Positions 51,583-60,344 are shown, counted from the stretch's first letter. The stretch is 64,000 nucleotides of DNA from an uncultured Oscillospiraceae bacterium (GCA_944385415.1 CALWXC010000002.1:124001-188000); one strand, 5' to 3'. The notes: generated by a model from the letters alone, not told the origin. Numbers and translations are program-made.

Positions 51583-52941
51583 GTGGTCAAAACCATGGAA
51601 TCCATGACCACCGGTTCCATCTGGAAACGGATCGCCTTTTTTGCACTGCCCATCCTGTTGGGCAATTTTTTTCAGCAGATGTACAACACTGTGGACTCCC
51701 TGATCGTCGGCAATTACCTGGGGCTCAACGCTCTGGCGGCGGTCAGCTCCTCTGGCAATCTCATCAACATGCTCATCGGCTTTCTGATGGGTGTATCCAC
51801 CGGCGCGGGCGTGGTGGTGGCCGGATTCTTCGGTGCACGGGATGAAAAAAATCTGCGCTGCGCCGTCCATACCACTGTGGCCTTCGGCCTGGTGGCCGGT
51901 GCGGTGATGACTGTGGTGGGCATGGTGCTGTCGCCGCAGATTCTCCAGTGGATGGACACGCCCCAGGCGGTCATGGAGCAGTCGGTGGTATATCTGCGGA
52001 TCTATTTCCTGGGCTCCCTGGGCAACGTCCTCTATAATATCTGCGTGGGCGTTTTACAGGCGGTGGGCGACAGCCGCCACCCCCTGTACTATCTGATCGT
52101 TTCCTCCCTGGTCAATCTGGTGCTGGACCTGGTGTTTATCGCCGGACTGGGCTGCGGTGTCGGCGGCGCGGCGGCGGCCACGGTGATCTCCCAGATTGTC
52201 AGCGCGGTCCTGTGCCTGCTCCAGCTGGCCCGTTCCCGGGAGGCCTACGGCCTGCGGTGGCGGGAGGTCCGATTCCATAAGGGCATGCTGGGCCAGGTGC
52301 TGCGCCTCGGTGTACCCTCCGGCGTCCAGAACTCCATCATCAACTTTGCCAATGTTATCGTCCAGTCCAATGTCAACGCCTTCGGCGAAATGGCCATGGC
52401 CGGTTACGGCGCCTATACCAAGGTGGAGGGTTTCGCCTTCCTGCCCATTACCAGCTTCGCCATGGCCCTGACCACCTTTATCGGCCAGAATTTGGGCGCG
52501 AAAGAGTTTGAACGGGCAAAAAAAGGCGCCCGCTTCGGTATTCTGACGTCCATGCTCCTGGCTGAGCTCATCGGTGTGGTCATCTTCCTGCTGGCGCCCC
52601 ATTTGATTGCCGCCTTTGACAGTACGCCGGAGGTCATTGCCTTCGGTACCGACAAATCCCGGACGGCGGCGCTGTTCTATTTCCTGCTGGCCTATTCCCA
52701 TGCCTCTGCCGCTGTGCTGCGGGGCGCGGGCAAGGCCATGGTACCCATGGTGGTGCTGATGATCTGCTGGTGCGCCATCCGGGTGACGTTCCTGTCCATC
52801 GCCGTGCCGCTGACCGGCAGCATTCTGACGGTGTACTGGGTGTACCCGCTGACGTGGTTCCTCAGCTCCGTGACATTCTTCTTCTATTCCCGGAAGGGCG
52901 ACGCTCTGAACCGCAAGGTCTTCGGCGCGGATGCCGCCTGA
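51583..52941 (+). CDS. second MATE-family efflux pump
   Basis: A 452-aa 12-helix antiporter with FALPILLGNFFQQMYNTVDSLIVGNYLG, GVSTGAGVVVAGFFGARD and, in the second half, FIGQNLGAKEFERAKKG. The GTG start lies 7 bases after AGGAGG; the next ATG is 12 bases further and too far. It is transcribed alone and divergently from the lipoprotein gene. Substrate unknown. Sequence differs enough from the pump at 7.5 kb to suggest separate roles. Confidence 0.91.
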   Translation: MVKTMESMTTGSIWKRIAFFALPILLGNFFQQMYNTVDSLIVGNYLGLNALAAVSSSGNLINMLIGFLMGVSTGAGVVVAGFFGARDEKNLRCAVHTTVAFGLVAGAVMTVVGMVLSPQILQWMDTPQAVMEQSVVYLRIYFLGSLGNVLYNICVGVLQAVGDSRHPLYYLIVSSLVNLVLDLVFIAGLGCGVGGAAAATVISQIVSAVLCLLQLARSREAYGLRWREVRFHKGMLGQVLRLGVPSGVQNSIINFANVIVQSNVNAFGEMAMAGYGAYTKVEGFAFLPITSFAMALTTFIGQNLGAKEFERAKKGARFGILTSMLLAELIGVVIFLLAPHLIAAFDSTPEVIAFGTDKSRTAALFYFLLAYSHASAAVLRGAGKAMVPMVVLMICWCAIRVTFLSIAVPLTGSILTVYWVYPLTWFLSSVTFFFYSRKGDALNRKVFGADAA

Positions 52942-53014
52942 CCGGCGGGAGAATCCGCCAATGTGAACCAACGGCAATTTGCTGTTAAACTGAGAGAACA
53001 GAAAGGAACTGACT

Positions 53015-53512
53015 ATGCTGGATACAATTCTTTTAAACCTGCCTGTGATTTTCTTCTTGCTGGTGTTTGTGGGCCTGATTGCGTTTTGCGTGTGGTATCT
53101 CAAAGCCTTTTACGCGGGACGCGCCGAAAAGCAGAAAGCGGCAGAGGAGCAGCGAAGACGGCATGGCGGCGAAAGCGTGCTGGAGTGGTCCGAACCGTAT
53201 GCCCAGGGCGAACCCGACAGCGAATTCGGTCGGCTGGTTGTCCAGATTCCCAAACGGCTCGGCAGAGGCGCGGCCTGCTTTTATGAAAAAGGCGTGGTGC
53301 TTGGCGCCAAACGGCTGCCCTATTCGCAGCTGAAAGACGTGGTCTTGCTGGAGGCAGAGGATACCATGACGCTTCGGGATGCCATCAAAGATTCCGGCGC
53401 GTTGTGGCTCTATCCCAAAAAGGGCAGCGCCATTGCGCTGCGCGGCCTGAACTATCAGTTCGATAATGCGGTCATGGAAGCCATCAAAAACGGCCTGGGA
53501 TTTCGCGCCTGA
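53015..53512 (+). CDS. small single-pass membrane protein, unassigned
   Basis: A 165-aa protein with one N-terminal helix (residues about 6-30, FFLLVFVGLIAFCVWYL) and a charged stretch rich in Lys/Arg/Glu (about 35-50). A compact beta-rich cytosolic domain follows (about 60-165), with YEKGVVLGAKRLPYSQLKDVVL, resembling PH-like membrane-protein domains such as those of YdbT-type proteins (weak impression only). SD AAAGGAAC. It follows the MATE gene by 73 bases without a clear promoter between, so co-transcription is possible. Confidence 0.72.
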   Translation: MLDTILLNLPVIFFLLVFVGLIAFCVWYLKAFYAGRAEKQKAAEEQRRRHGGESVLEWSEPYAQGEPDSEFGRLVVQIPKRLGRGAACFYEKGVVLGAKRLPYSQLKDVVLLEAEDTMTLRDAIKDSGALWLYPKKGSAIALRGLNYQFDNAVMEAIKNGLGFRA

Positions 53513-53533
53513 GCGCCGGACCATGCACAATAC

Positions 53534-53570
53534 AACACGCCCAACTCCCCGGGGAGTTGGGCGTGTTTTT
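53534..53570 (+). terminator. strong terminator
   Basis: AACACGCCCAACTCC (53534-53548), loop CCGG, GGAGTTGGGCGTGTT (53553-53567), continuing into a T-run to 53570. On the minus strand the T-tract is poor. Confidence 0.92.
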
Positions 53571-53589
53571 GTATGTAACAGATGATTGT

Positions 53590-54891
53590 TCAAACTTTTT
53601 GTGCAGCGGCGACCGAGTCCCACACCCATGGCCCCATACGGAGGACCGACAGCATACAGCCCATAAGCAGGGCGTTGAACACCAAAGCTGTGCCGCCGTA
53701 GGACACAAACGGGAAGGAAATGGCGCCAAACAACCCATATCCCAGGTTGGTAACGCCGTAGGACACCACTTGCAAAACAAACGTGGTGCTGCCGGCCACA
53801 ACCAGCAGCTTCCCGAGCATGCTCTGCTGACGCAAACCGCGGCGCATACAGAAGATGCATAGTCCCACAGACAACAGCATCAGCACCAGAAACGGCCCCA
53901 GACCAAAGTGGTGGATACCGTAGAGCAAGGAGTAATCCGTTTCCAGATTGAGGATGGTGGAAAGGTCTCCGCTTCCCTCGCCCCAAAAAGCAGCCTGGGC
54001 GATGAGTTCCCGCACTTGATGATTGAGATGGCCGTCCAGATCGATACGGAAGCTGCGGAACTGCAAATTTTCCGAGGAGAGCAAAGTGACCAGAAATACG
54101 CCGCAACACATCAACGGGGAAATCAGCGCCAGGGCCAGTCCACGGACCCGGCGCACCTGAAACCAGCCCTGCCAGATGGCTGTGTACAGCAGTAATACAC
54201 TGGTGATAGTATAGAGCAGAAAACCGATAATGGTGGGAATCCAAAGCAGAATCCCCGCAAAGGGCAGATAAGCCAGCCCACAGTAAACGATACCCAGCAT
54301 GCCCCGGTTCCGCATCCGGTATACGAACAGTCCGTAGGCCATGGGGAAAATCAGCGCCAGATTTCCCAGCATGATATGGAAGGGCGGCAAAGACAGAGAG
54401 ACAAAGCCATGCCCTGCCAGTTCAACATTTAATATAATATTGGCGCGGAATAAGGCCAGCAGAGAAAGCGCCAGCACCAGACCATAGACCTTACCGGCAT
54501 GACGGCCCAGCAGGGAAGTGTCCATAAAATAACCGAGGAAAAACGCAGCGGCGGCGATCCCATAGGGGAGCGCCCATATGGCGTCCGGTGACAGCACGGA
54601 TTGCAGCACCAGCCCCATGGCCAGAAGTACCAAAATGACAAACATGGGCAGCCAGGGCGTTTGCGGGCGATGGGTCTGGTTCAGGGCCTGTCCCACCATT
54701 TGGGCGTCCCCCATCTGGGCCACCGCCATCCGGGCGGCCTCGTCCGCATCGTGGCCCTGTTCCACATAGGCGTCCTGCTGGTCACAGAGGTGCTGCTCCA
54801 GCTCCTGCGCCACGACGCCCCGCACCCGTTTCCAGCGGATTTGCTGCGACACCTGCTGACAATATTCGGTGAAGTGCTCATTGGAAGGCAT
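53590..54891 (-). CDS. FtsW/RodA/SpoVE-like protein with permease-prefix N-terminus
   Basis: A 433-aa membrane protein. Residues 1-65 are a soluble helical domain of the permease-prefix/DUF1700 type (FTEYCQQVSQQIRWKRVRG, HLCDQQDAYVEQGHDADEAARMAVAQMGD). Residues 75-420 contain about ten helices ending with FPFVSYGGTALVFNALLMGC, a clear match to the SEDS motif (PFISYGGSS...). An extracellular loop keeps an acidic RIDLDGH where SEDS polymerases have their catalytic Asp, and ETDYSLLYGIHHFG corresponds to the E-H-TDFIF motif. Peptidoglycan polymerase or lipid-linked-substrate activity is possible but unproven. Overlaps padR by 14 bp. Confidence 0.82.
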   Translation of the reverse strand: MPSNEHFTEYCQQVSQQIRWKRVRGVVAQELEQHLCDQQDAYVEQGHDADEAARMAVAQMGDAQMVGQALNQTHRPQTPWLPMFVILVLLAMGLVLQSVLSPDAIWALPYGIAAAAFFLGYFMDTSLLGRHAGKVYGLVLALSLLALFRANIILNVELAGHGFVSLSLPPFHIMLGNLALIFPMAYGLFVYRMRNRGMLGIVYCGLAYLPFAGILLWIPTIIGFLLYTITSVLLLYTAIWQGWFQVRRVRGLALALISPLMCCGVFLVTLLSSENLQFRSFRIDLDGHLNHQVRELIAQAAFWGEGSGDLSTILNLETDYSLLYGIHHFGLGPFLVLMLLSVGLCIFCMRRGLRQQSMLGKLLVVAGSTTFVLQVVSYGVTNLGYGLFGAISFPFVSYGGTALVFNALLMGCMLSVLRMGPWVWDSVAAAQKV

Positions 54892-55225
54892 GGACGCCGC
54901 CTCCTTTCAGAATCTTCTCCACAGCAGTCACAAAGCGGGTCCATTCCCGCTGTTTTTCCTGAAGCCGCTCCCGTCCGGCCTCCGTCAGATGGTAATACTT
55001 GCGGATGCGCTCCTGCGGTGCCCGCTGTTCGTAGGAGGACACCAATCCCTGCTTTTCCAGGGTGTGCAGAATGGGATAGAGCGTCCCGGCTTTGAAATCA
55101 AAGGTGTGGTCGGAACGCAGCGCCAGCGTTTCGATCATCTCATAGCCGTACATATCCCGTTCCTCCAGCAGCTTGAGTATCAGCGTGGTGGTGCTGCCGG
55201 CCAACAGGCTTTTGTCTACGGACAT
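54878..55225 (-). CDS. PadR-family transcriptional repressor
   Basis: A 115-aa winged-helix regulator. The N-terminal 80 residues give the PadR fold, with AGSTTTLILKLLEERDMYGYEMIETL and GTLYPILHTLEKQGLVSSY as the recognition helix and wing, plus a helical C-terminus for dimerisation. SD AAGGAGG. It is the first gene of a two-gene operon with the SEDS-like gene; PadR proteins next to permease-prefix membrane proteins usually control that neighbour and themselves. A matching operator is visible upstream. Confidence 0.93.
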   Translation of the reverse strand: MSVDKSLLAGSTTTLILKLLEERDMYGYEMIETLALRSDHTFDFKAGTLYPILHTLEKQGLVSSYEQRAPQERIRKYYHLTEAGRERLQEKQREWTRFVTAVEKILKGGGVHAFQ

Positions 55226-55241
55226 ATATTGACCTCCTTTA

Positions 55242-55286
55242 TATATAGATTATCTATATAATATGCGGTGAAAGAAACATTGTCAA
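55242..55286 (-). promoter_or_regulatory. padR promoter with overlapping 19-bp palindromic operator
   Basis: Minus strand TTGACA (55286-55281), 17-base spacer, TATTAT (55263-55258). A perfect palindrome TATATAGAT-T-ATCTATATA (55242-55260) overlaps the -10 and ends just before the ribosome site, the expected arrangement for PadR autorepression. Confidence 0.85.
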
Positions 55287-55340
55287 TAGGTGGTTTGCAG
55301 AGTATTCAGGGCTGCATCCCGGCTCCATATAAAACGCAAA

Positions 55341-55372
55341 GCTGCCCAGCTCCGAACGCGGAGCTGGGCAGC
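55341..55372 (-). terminator. terminator of cutC
   Basis: GCTGCCCAGCTCC (55341-55353) and GGAGCTGGGCAGC (55360-55372), perfect 13-bp arms. On the minus strand TTTGCGTTTTAT follows. Confidence 0.85.
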
Positions 55373-55406
55373 TTGTATCGTCTGGTTCTGGAAAGGGGCA
55401 GTGACA

Positions 55407-56156
55407 TCAGCCCAGACGGCTGACCATCCCACCGATGTAATCGCTGTCGATGACATTGAAACGGTCCTCCGGCGGATACAGGGCGCCGCCGTAATAGATG
55501 GCCCGGTTGTTGCAGACCGACGTATCCGAGCAGGGACGATGAGCGGCCAGATGAATCTGATCACAGCCGGTCTCGGCAATGATACGGTCCATGTTGCGGG
55601 CCGTAATGCCGGCGCCGGGCAGGATCTGAATGCGGCCCTTGGCGTATGCGATCATCTCCCGGACGGTATCGGTACCCATGGAAACGTCGGGCTCCTGGCC
55701 GCTGGTCAGCACACGGGTAATGCCCAGATCAATCAGTTCATCGAGGACGGCTTTCCAGTCGGCCACCACATCAATGGCCCGGTGGAACACCGTTTCCTTA
55801 CCGGCATCCTGGGCCATCTGGGCCAGGATTTTGGTGCGCTCCCGGTCCAGGGTGCCGTCCTGGTGCAGGAAACCGAAGACCAAACCATCGGTGCCGTTGG
55901 CCAGCAGCAGCTTGGCATCTTCGATGGCCGTGGCAAACTCGGCGTCGGTATAGCAAAAACCGCCTTCCCGGGGACGTACCATGGTCATGATCTTCATATT
56001 GGTCTCCCGCTTGGCCACCAGGAGCTCGCCGATGGTGGGCGTCAGACCGCCGTGAAACAGATTGCTGTTCAACTCCACACGGTGTGCGCCGGCCTTATGG
56101 GCCTGAATGACATCATCGGCGCTGCCGCAGCAGACTTCCAAAATTACCTTACTCAT
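55407..56156 (-). CDS. cutC: CutC-family protein
   Basis: A 249-aa TIM-barrel protein. The CutC family was named for copper homeostasis in E. coli, but that role has been questioned and no catalytic activity is settled. Family marks are VILEVCCGSADDVIQAHKAGAHRVELNS, GGLTPTIGEL, MVRPREGGFCYTDAE, VFHRAIDVV and LPGAGITARN. Start taken at the ATG preceded by TAGGTGAT; an ATG eight codons earlier lacks a ribosome site. In gut Firmicutes cutC-like genes often sit near sugar-use genes, as here beside the ROK/ABC/fucosidase block. Confidence 0.92.
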   Translation of the reverse strand: MSKVILEVCCGSADDVIQAHKAGAHRVELNSNLFHGGLTPTIGELLVAKRETNMKIMTMVRPREGGFCYTDAEFATAIEDAKLLLANGTDGLVFGFLHQDGTLDRERTKILAQMAQDAGKETVFHRAIDVVADWKAVLDELIDLGITRVLTSGQEPDVSMGTDTVREMIAYAKGRIQILPGAGITARNMDRIIAETGCDQIHLAAHRPCSDTSVCNNRAIYYGGALYPPEDRFNVIDSDYIGGMVSRLG

Positions 56157-56236
56157 TGTTTCATCACCTACTATATTCAATCTTGCCTGTTGTGAACGGA
56201 CAAGGTCCGGTCACAGAACTGCACGAATGCACGAAT

Positions 56237-57415
56237 TTACCGCTCCATGGCAATCTGCTGGAGCTGCTGCTCCACCGCCATGGAGATCAGTCCATAGAGA
56301 CCGGCCTCCTGCCGCAGAGAGGAGGAAACCACCTCCACCGGGTCGAAGGCTTCCCGCTGCACCGCCTGATTGAGCAGGGGAAGCAGCTGGGACTCAAAGA
56401 CCAGGTAATCTCCGCCGAAGACGACGCGCTCACAGTTGAGCAGCGACAGGGCGGTAATCAGAATTTCACCCAACGCCCGGCCGATGTCCTCCACCAGGGC
56501 GTGCAGAAACGGGTCCCCATTGCGCCACAACTGGACCACCTGCTGAAACTCCCAGGTTTCCATGGGTGTGCGGAAGGCGGCGCGGGTGGCAGGGGGGGCC
56601 TCCATCCGGATGCGGTCCATCAGCGAGGGAATTTCCACCTGGGTTCGCAGGGGCGTATTGAGCCGGCCCACGCGAACGCGGGCAATTTCGCCGGCGCTGC
56701 CGCGGCTGCCGGTATAGAGCTTGCCGTCCAAAATCATACCCATGCCGATGCCCATACCGCAGCCCATAAACAACAGGTTGGATACGCGCTGTCCGGCGCC
56801 CTGGTAGTATTCTCCCACCGTGGCCGCGTTGATGTCGTTGACCCACAGGACATGGGTTTGGAAGTGGCGCTCCAGATCGTCAATCAAACGGCGGACATCC
56901 CAGTTTTCAAACTCCGGATTCAGCAGGAACTGCTCGTCGGAACCGCTGAACGCACCGGGGGAGGAGAGGGCAATCATGGCCAGATGGCCCGGCGGTACAT
57001 TTCCCTGGCGCAAAAGGGTGGAAACGGCGGCAATGGACTGCTGCAGCCGTTCCTCATAGGGTGCGCTGTCGCGGACGGTGAGAATTTGCCGGTACAGCTG
57101 GCGCCCGTTGAGATCACTCAGAGCAAAAATGGGCTGCTCCAAGCCCAACTCCGCCGCAACAAAATAGCAATAGTCTCCCTGGATTTGCAGCAGTACGGGT
57201 CTGCGTCCGCCAACCCGCTGGGCATGGGCGGTGCCGACCTCCTGCAACACACCGCACTGGAGCAGAGGCGCGATATTCTCGGAAACGGTGGAGCGGCTCA
57301 GCTCCAGACGGCGGGCCAGTTCGGCCCTGGAAATGGTGCCGTTCTGCTGAATCAGCTGCAAAATGGATTGCCGGCTATGGGCCCGCAGCGCGGCATTGGT
57401 ATCGTTTTTTTCCAT
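56237..57415 (-). CDS. ROK-family transcriptional regulator
   Basis: A 392-aa NagC/XylR-type regulator. N-terminal helix-turn-helix at about 12-75 (ILQLIQQNGTISRAELARRLELSRSTVSE). The ROK sugar-kinase-like domain follows with FMGCGMGIGMGMILDGKLYTGSRGSAGEI. The usual zinc motif CxCGxxGCxE after that segment is absent: the position reads ARVRVGRLNTPLR, so the zinc site is lost. The frame is open upstream, but ATG 57415 has GGGGAG in place. It is divergent from the ABC/fucosidase operon and most likely represses it until its sugar inducer binds (inference). Confidence 0.9.
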   Translation of the reverse strand: MEKNDTNAALRAHSRQSILQLIQQNGTISRAELARRLELSRSTVSENIAPLLQCGVLQEVGTAHAQRVGGRRPVLLQIQGDYCYFVAAELGLEQPIFALSDLNGRQLYRQILTVRDSAPYEERLQQSIAAVSTLLRQGNVPPGHLAMIALSSPGAFSGSDEQFLLNPEFENWDVRRLIDDLERHFQTHVLWVNDINAATVGEYYQGAGQRVSNLLFMGCGMGIGMGMILDGKLYTGSRGSAGEIARVRVGRLNTPLRTQVEIPSLMDRIRMEAPPATRAAFRTPMETWEFQQVVQLWRNGDPFLHALVEDIGRALGEILITALSLLNCERVVFGGDYLVFESQLLPLLNQAVQREAFDPVEVVSSSLRQEAGLYGLISMAVEQQLQQIAMER

Positions 57416-57692
57416 ATGCTCCCCTTTTTTATACACAGCCGCCTGCTTTGCAGAACGACAGTTTGTTCTAGCTCCGAATATACTATACCATGTAATGAAA
57501 AAATATTCAATCATATTCGAAAAGTTTTTGTGAAAAAAAGAAAAAATACTTCGAAACCCAGTGTTGACATTTGTCGAACAGCGTGATAAATTTAATGAAG
57601 TAAACTGAATTATGTTCGGACCAGGTACAAACTAACTAAGGATACCCCGGAACACAGTTCACAAATGTACTAGAAAGTGAGGGCTTTACATC
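57416..57692. promoter_or_regulatory. divergent control region of the ROK gene and ABC operon
   Basis: Minus promoter for the ROK gene: TTGAAT (57510-57505), 17-base spacer, TATAGT (57487-57482). Plus promoter for the ABC operon: TTGACA (57564-57569), 17-base spacer, TAAATT (57587-57592). TTCGAA occurs at 57516 and 57550, and TGTCGAACA at 57572-57580 inside the plus spacer, with TTCGGA further down near 57613. They share a TGTTCGAACA-like core and are candidate ROK operators. Confidence 0.65.
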
Positions 57693-59282
57693 ATGAACAA
57701 AAGGATTCCCGCTCTTGTACTGGCTGCGGTTATGGCCATGTCCGCTGCCGGCTGCGGCAGCAAAACTGCCACCGACAACACCAACAGCACAGACGCCACG
57801 GCCAATACGGACACCGCACAGAATACTGCAACTGCTGCCGACAATGACCTGGTGATTGCGTTCAATACCGACGTTCAGAGTCTGGATCCCCACAATACCA
57901 CGGATACGCTTTCCATTTCCATCAGCAACACCATGTATGAAAGCCTGATTACGTTCGACGAGAATCAGAACATTGTACCGCTGCTGGCTGAAAGCTACAA
58001 GGCGGAGGATGACAACCTGACCTATACCTTCACCCTGCGCCAGGGCATCAAGTTCAGCGACGGCACCGACTTCAACGCCGACGCGGTGATTGCCAACTAC
58101 GAGCGATGCCTGGCTGATACCACGCTGCGTCAGAACAGCAACGTCAAGAAGTGGGAGTCTGTGACCAAGGTGGACGACTACACCGTGGCCGTCAAACTTC
58201 TGACCCCCGATTCCTCGTTCCTCAACCGCTTCACCCAGTTTGATATGATCAGCCCCACCGCTCTGGAGAACGGTGTGGATCTGAACAAGGAGAGCGCCGG
58301 TACCGGCCAGTATGTGTTCAAGGAGCATGTGGAAGGCGACCATGTGACCGTCGTTCCCAACACCGAGTACTGGGGCACCAAGGCCACTGTGGACAGCCTG
58401 ACCTTCCGTGCGGTTCCGGAAGACGGCAGCCGTATTGCCATGCTGCAGACCGGTGAGGCCGACTTCATCCATCCCATGCCCGTTATCCAGGCCCAGGAGA
58501 TGGACGGCCAGGACGGCATTGTGGTGGAGAGAACGCCCTCCAATATCATGCGTTATGTGACCCTGAACACCACAGTGCCGGAGCTGTCCGACAAGCGGGT
58601 CCGTCAGGCCATGAACTACGCCATCGACAAGGAAGCCTATGCCCAGGTGGTATTCAACGGCTTCTGTGAAGAGGTGCTCTCCTGCTTCCCCTCCACAGTG
58701 TCCTACTACGCCGAGCAGACCCCCTATACCTATGACCTGGAAAAGGCCAAGGAGCTGATGACCGAGGCCGGTTATCCCGATGGCTTCTCTCTCACCCTGT
58801 GGGGCGACAATATGACCATTGAGCAGACTGGTATGCAGTTCATTGCCCAGCAGCTGGGCCAGATCGGCATTCAGGTTGAGGTGGTTCCCATGGAGCCCAC
58901 CACCCTCAGCGAGATGATCTACATGCCCGAGGAGGAGAACGACGTCCAGATGTGGTACGTCAACTGGTCCGCCGGTTCCTTTGACGCCGACGGCTCCATG
59001 CGCTCCATCCTGCACAGCGACAACGTGCCTCCCACCAGCGCCAACACTGCGTTCTTCCGCAATGAGGAGTTTGATACGCTGATCGATAATGCCAAGCTGA
59101 CCACCGATACCCAGGAGCTGACGGACCTGTACGCACAGGCTCAGGCCATTGTGTGGGACGAGTGCCCCTGGCTGTTCCTGGGCAATGATGATCTGGTATT
59201 TGCCCACAAGTCCTATGTGGACGGCATTGTGATGGCTCCCGACGGCTCCCTGGATGTGACCAACGCCACGCTGGCCCAGTAA
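57693..59282 (+). CDS. ABC importer substrate-binding lipoprotein (family 5)
   Basis: A 529-aa extracytoplasmic solute-binding protein of the dipeptide/nickel/oligosaccharide (SBP_bac_5) family. Signal peptide with lipobox SAAGC (Cys21), a Thr/Asn/Asp-rich linker to about residue 48, then the binding fold starting DLVIAFNTDVQSLDPHNTTD. Conserved segments are YTFTLRQGIKFSDGTDFNADAV, TGQYVFKEH and VRQAMNYAIDKEAY. Family members bind peptides, glutathione or, less often, oligosaccharides. The fucosidase downstream favours a glycan ligand (inference). A terminator follows directly, letting this gene be expressed above the transporter genes. Confidence 0.93.
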   Translation: MNKRIPALVLAAVMAMSAAGCGSKTATDNTNSTDATANTDTAQNTATAADNDLVIAFNTDVQSLDPHNTTDTLSISISNTMYESLITFDENQNIVPLLAESYKAEDDNLTYTFTLRQGIKFSDGTDFNADAVIANYERCLADTTLRQNSNVKKWESVTKVDDYTVAVKLLTPDSSFLNRFTQFDMISPTALENGVDLNKESAGTGQYVFKEHVEGDHVTVVPNTEYWGTKATVDSLTFRAVPEDGSRIAMLQTGEADFIHPMPVIQAQEMDGQDGIVVERTPSNIMRYVTLNTTVPELSDKRVRQAMNYAIDKEAYAQVVFNGFCEEVLSCFPSTVSYYAEQTPYTYDLEKAKELMTEAGYPDGFSLTLWGDNMTIEQTGMQFIAQQLGQIGIQVEVVPMEPTTLSEMIYMPEEENDVQMWYVNWSAGSFDADGSMRSILHSDNVPPTSANTAFFRNEEFDTLIDNAKLTTDTQELTDLYAQAQAIVWDECPWLFLGNDDLVFAHKSYVDGIVMAPDGSLDVTNATLAQ

Positions 59283-59316
59283 TCCCGAAACGGTCCCGCT
59301 GGCGGCCGTAGCAGAA

Positions 59317-59349
59317 TCCGGCGGCAGCGGCGCTGCCGCCGGATTTTTT
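59317..59349 (+). terminator. intra-operon terminator after the binding-protein gene
   Basis: TCCGGCGGCAGC (59317-59328), loop GGC, GCTGCCGCCGGA (59332-59343), then T6. It sits between the binding-protein gene and the permease genes on the same strand. Confidence 0.93.
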
Positions 59350-59403
59350 AAACAACACTCTCCGGGCATGCTGCCCGCACACTCTACAAAGGAGGCGACA
59401 CGC

Positions 59404-60324
59404 TTGGGCCGTTATGTTGTCAAGCGCATCCTCAGCGTCATACCACTGCTGTTCGTGATCTCCATTCTGATCTTTGCGTTTATCCATTTGATCCCCGGCG
59501 ACCCGGTTCGCAAAATGCTGCCCAAAGAGGCAACCAATGAAGAATACCTGGCTCTGAAAGAGGAGCTGGGCCTCAATGAACCGCTGCCGGTCCAGTATCT
59601 CGATTATATGAAGGGCATTTTCCAGGGCGACTTCGGTGAGTCCTATAAAAATGGCCTGCCCATCCGTGAGATCCTGCCCGACCGCATGGCTGCCACGCTG
59701 AAACTGACCTTTGCCGGCATCGTATGGGCCGTGGTGCTGGGAACCTTGATCGGTATCCTCTCAGCGGTCAAACGAGGAAAGTTCCTGGACTATCTAGGCA
59801 TGGTCATTGCCACCTCCGGTATTTCGGTCCCGTCGTTCTGGCTGGGCCTGATTCTGATACAGATATTTGCCGTGGAATTGGGATGGCTGCCAACCGGCCA
59901 GCTGGACAGCTGGAAGGGCTACATCCTGCCGTCCCTGACGCTCGGCTGTTCCATTATGGGCACACTGGCCCGCTATTCTCGTTCCTCCATGCTGGAGACG
60001 CTGCAGGATGACTACGTCCGCACGGCCCGGGCCAAGGGCCAGCGGGAATCCCTGGTGGTGCTGCGCCATGCATTCCGCAACTCCCTGGTGCAGGTGGTCA
60101 CTGTGGTGGGTCTTCAAATCGGTGGTCTGCTGGCCGGTTCGGTGCTGGTGGAGACCGTATTCTCCATTCCCGGCCTGGGCCGGCTCATGGTGGATTCCAT
60201 CGAGTTCCGTGATTATAAGGTGATTCAGGCGCTGCTGATGTTCTTCGCAGTGGAGTATATCACCATTAATCTCATCGTGGACCTGCTCTACGGCGTACTG
60301 AACCCCAAGATCCGCTATGATTAA
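59404..60324 (+). CDS. ABC importer permease, DppB/GsiC type
   Basis: A 306-aa inner-membrane permease with six helices. N-terminus MGRYVVKRILSVIPLLFVISILIFAFIHLIPGDPV is the family signature, and the EAA loop for ATPase contact is RTARAKGQRESLVVLRHAFRN. Start is a TTG 8 bases after GGAGG; no ATG in frame is near. It is followed 20 bases later by the second permease. Confidence 0.94.
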   Translation: MGRYVVKRILSVIPLLFVISILIFAFIHLIPGDPVRKMLPKEATNEEYLALKEELGLNEPLPVQYLDYMKGIFQGDFGESYKNGLPIREILPDRMAATLKLTFAGIVWAVVLGTLIGILSAVKRGKFLDYLGMVIATSGISVPSFWLGLILIQIFAVELGWLPTGQLDSWKGYILPSLTLGCSIMGTLARYSRSSMLETLQDDYVRTARAKGQRESLVVLRHAFRNSLVQVVTVVGLQIGGLLAGSVLVETVFSIPGLGRLMVDSIEFRDYKVIQALLMFFAVEYITINLIVDLLYGVLNPKIRYD

Positions 60325-60344
60325 CGGAAAGGAGGCGCTTCTTC

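Noticed and set aside
50239..51870. 543-codon version of the lipoprotein starting in the MATE gene
   Set aside because: It would lack a signal peptide at its start and overlap the MATE gene; the ATG at 51402 has a ribosome site and lipobox.
7498..52941. The two MATE genes as a recent duplication
   Set aside because: They share family motifs only; most of the sequence differs.
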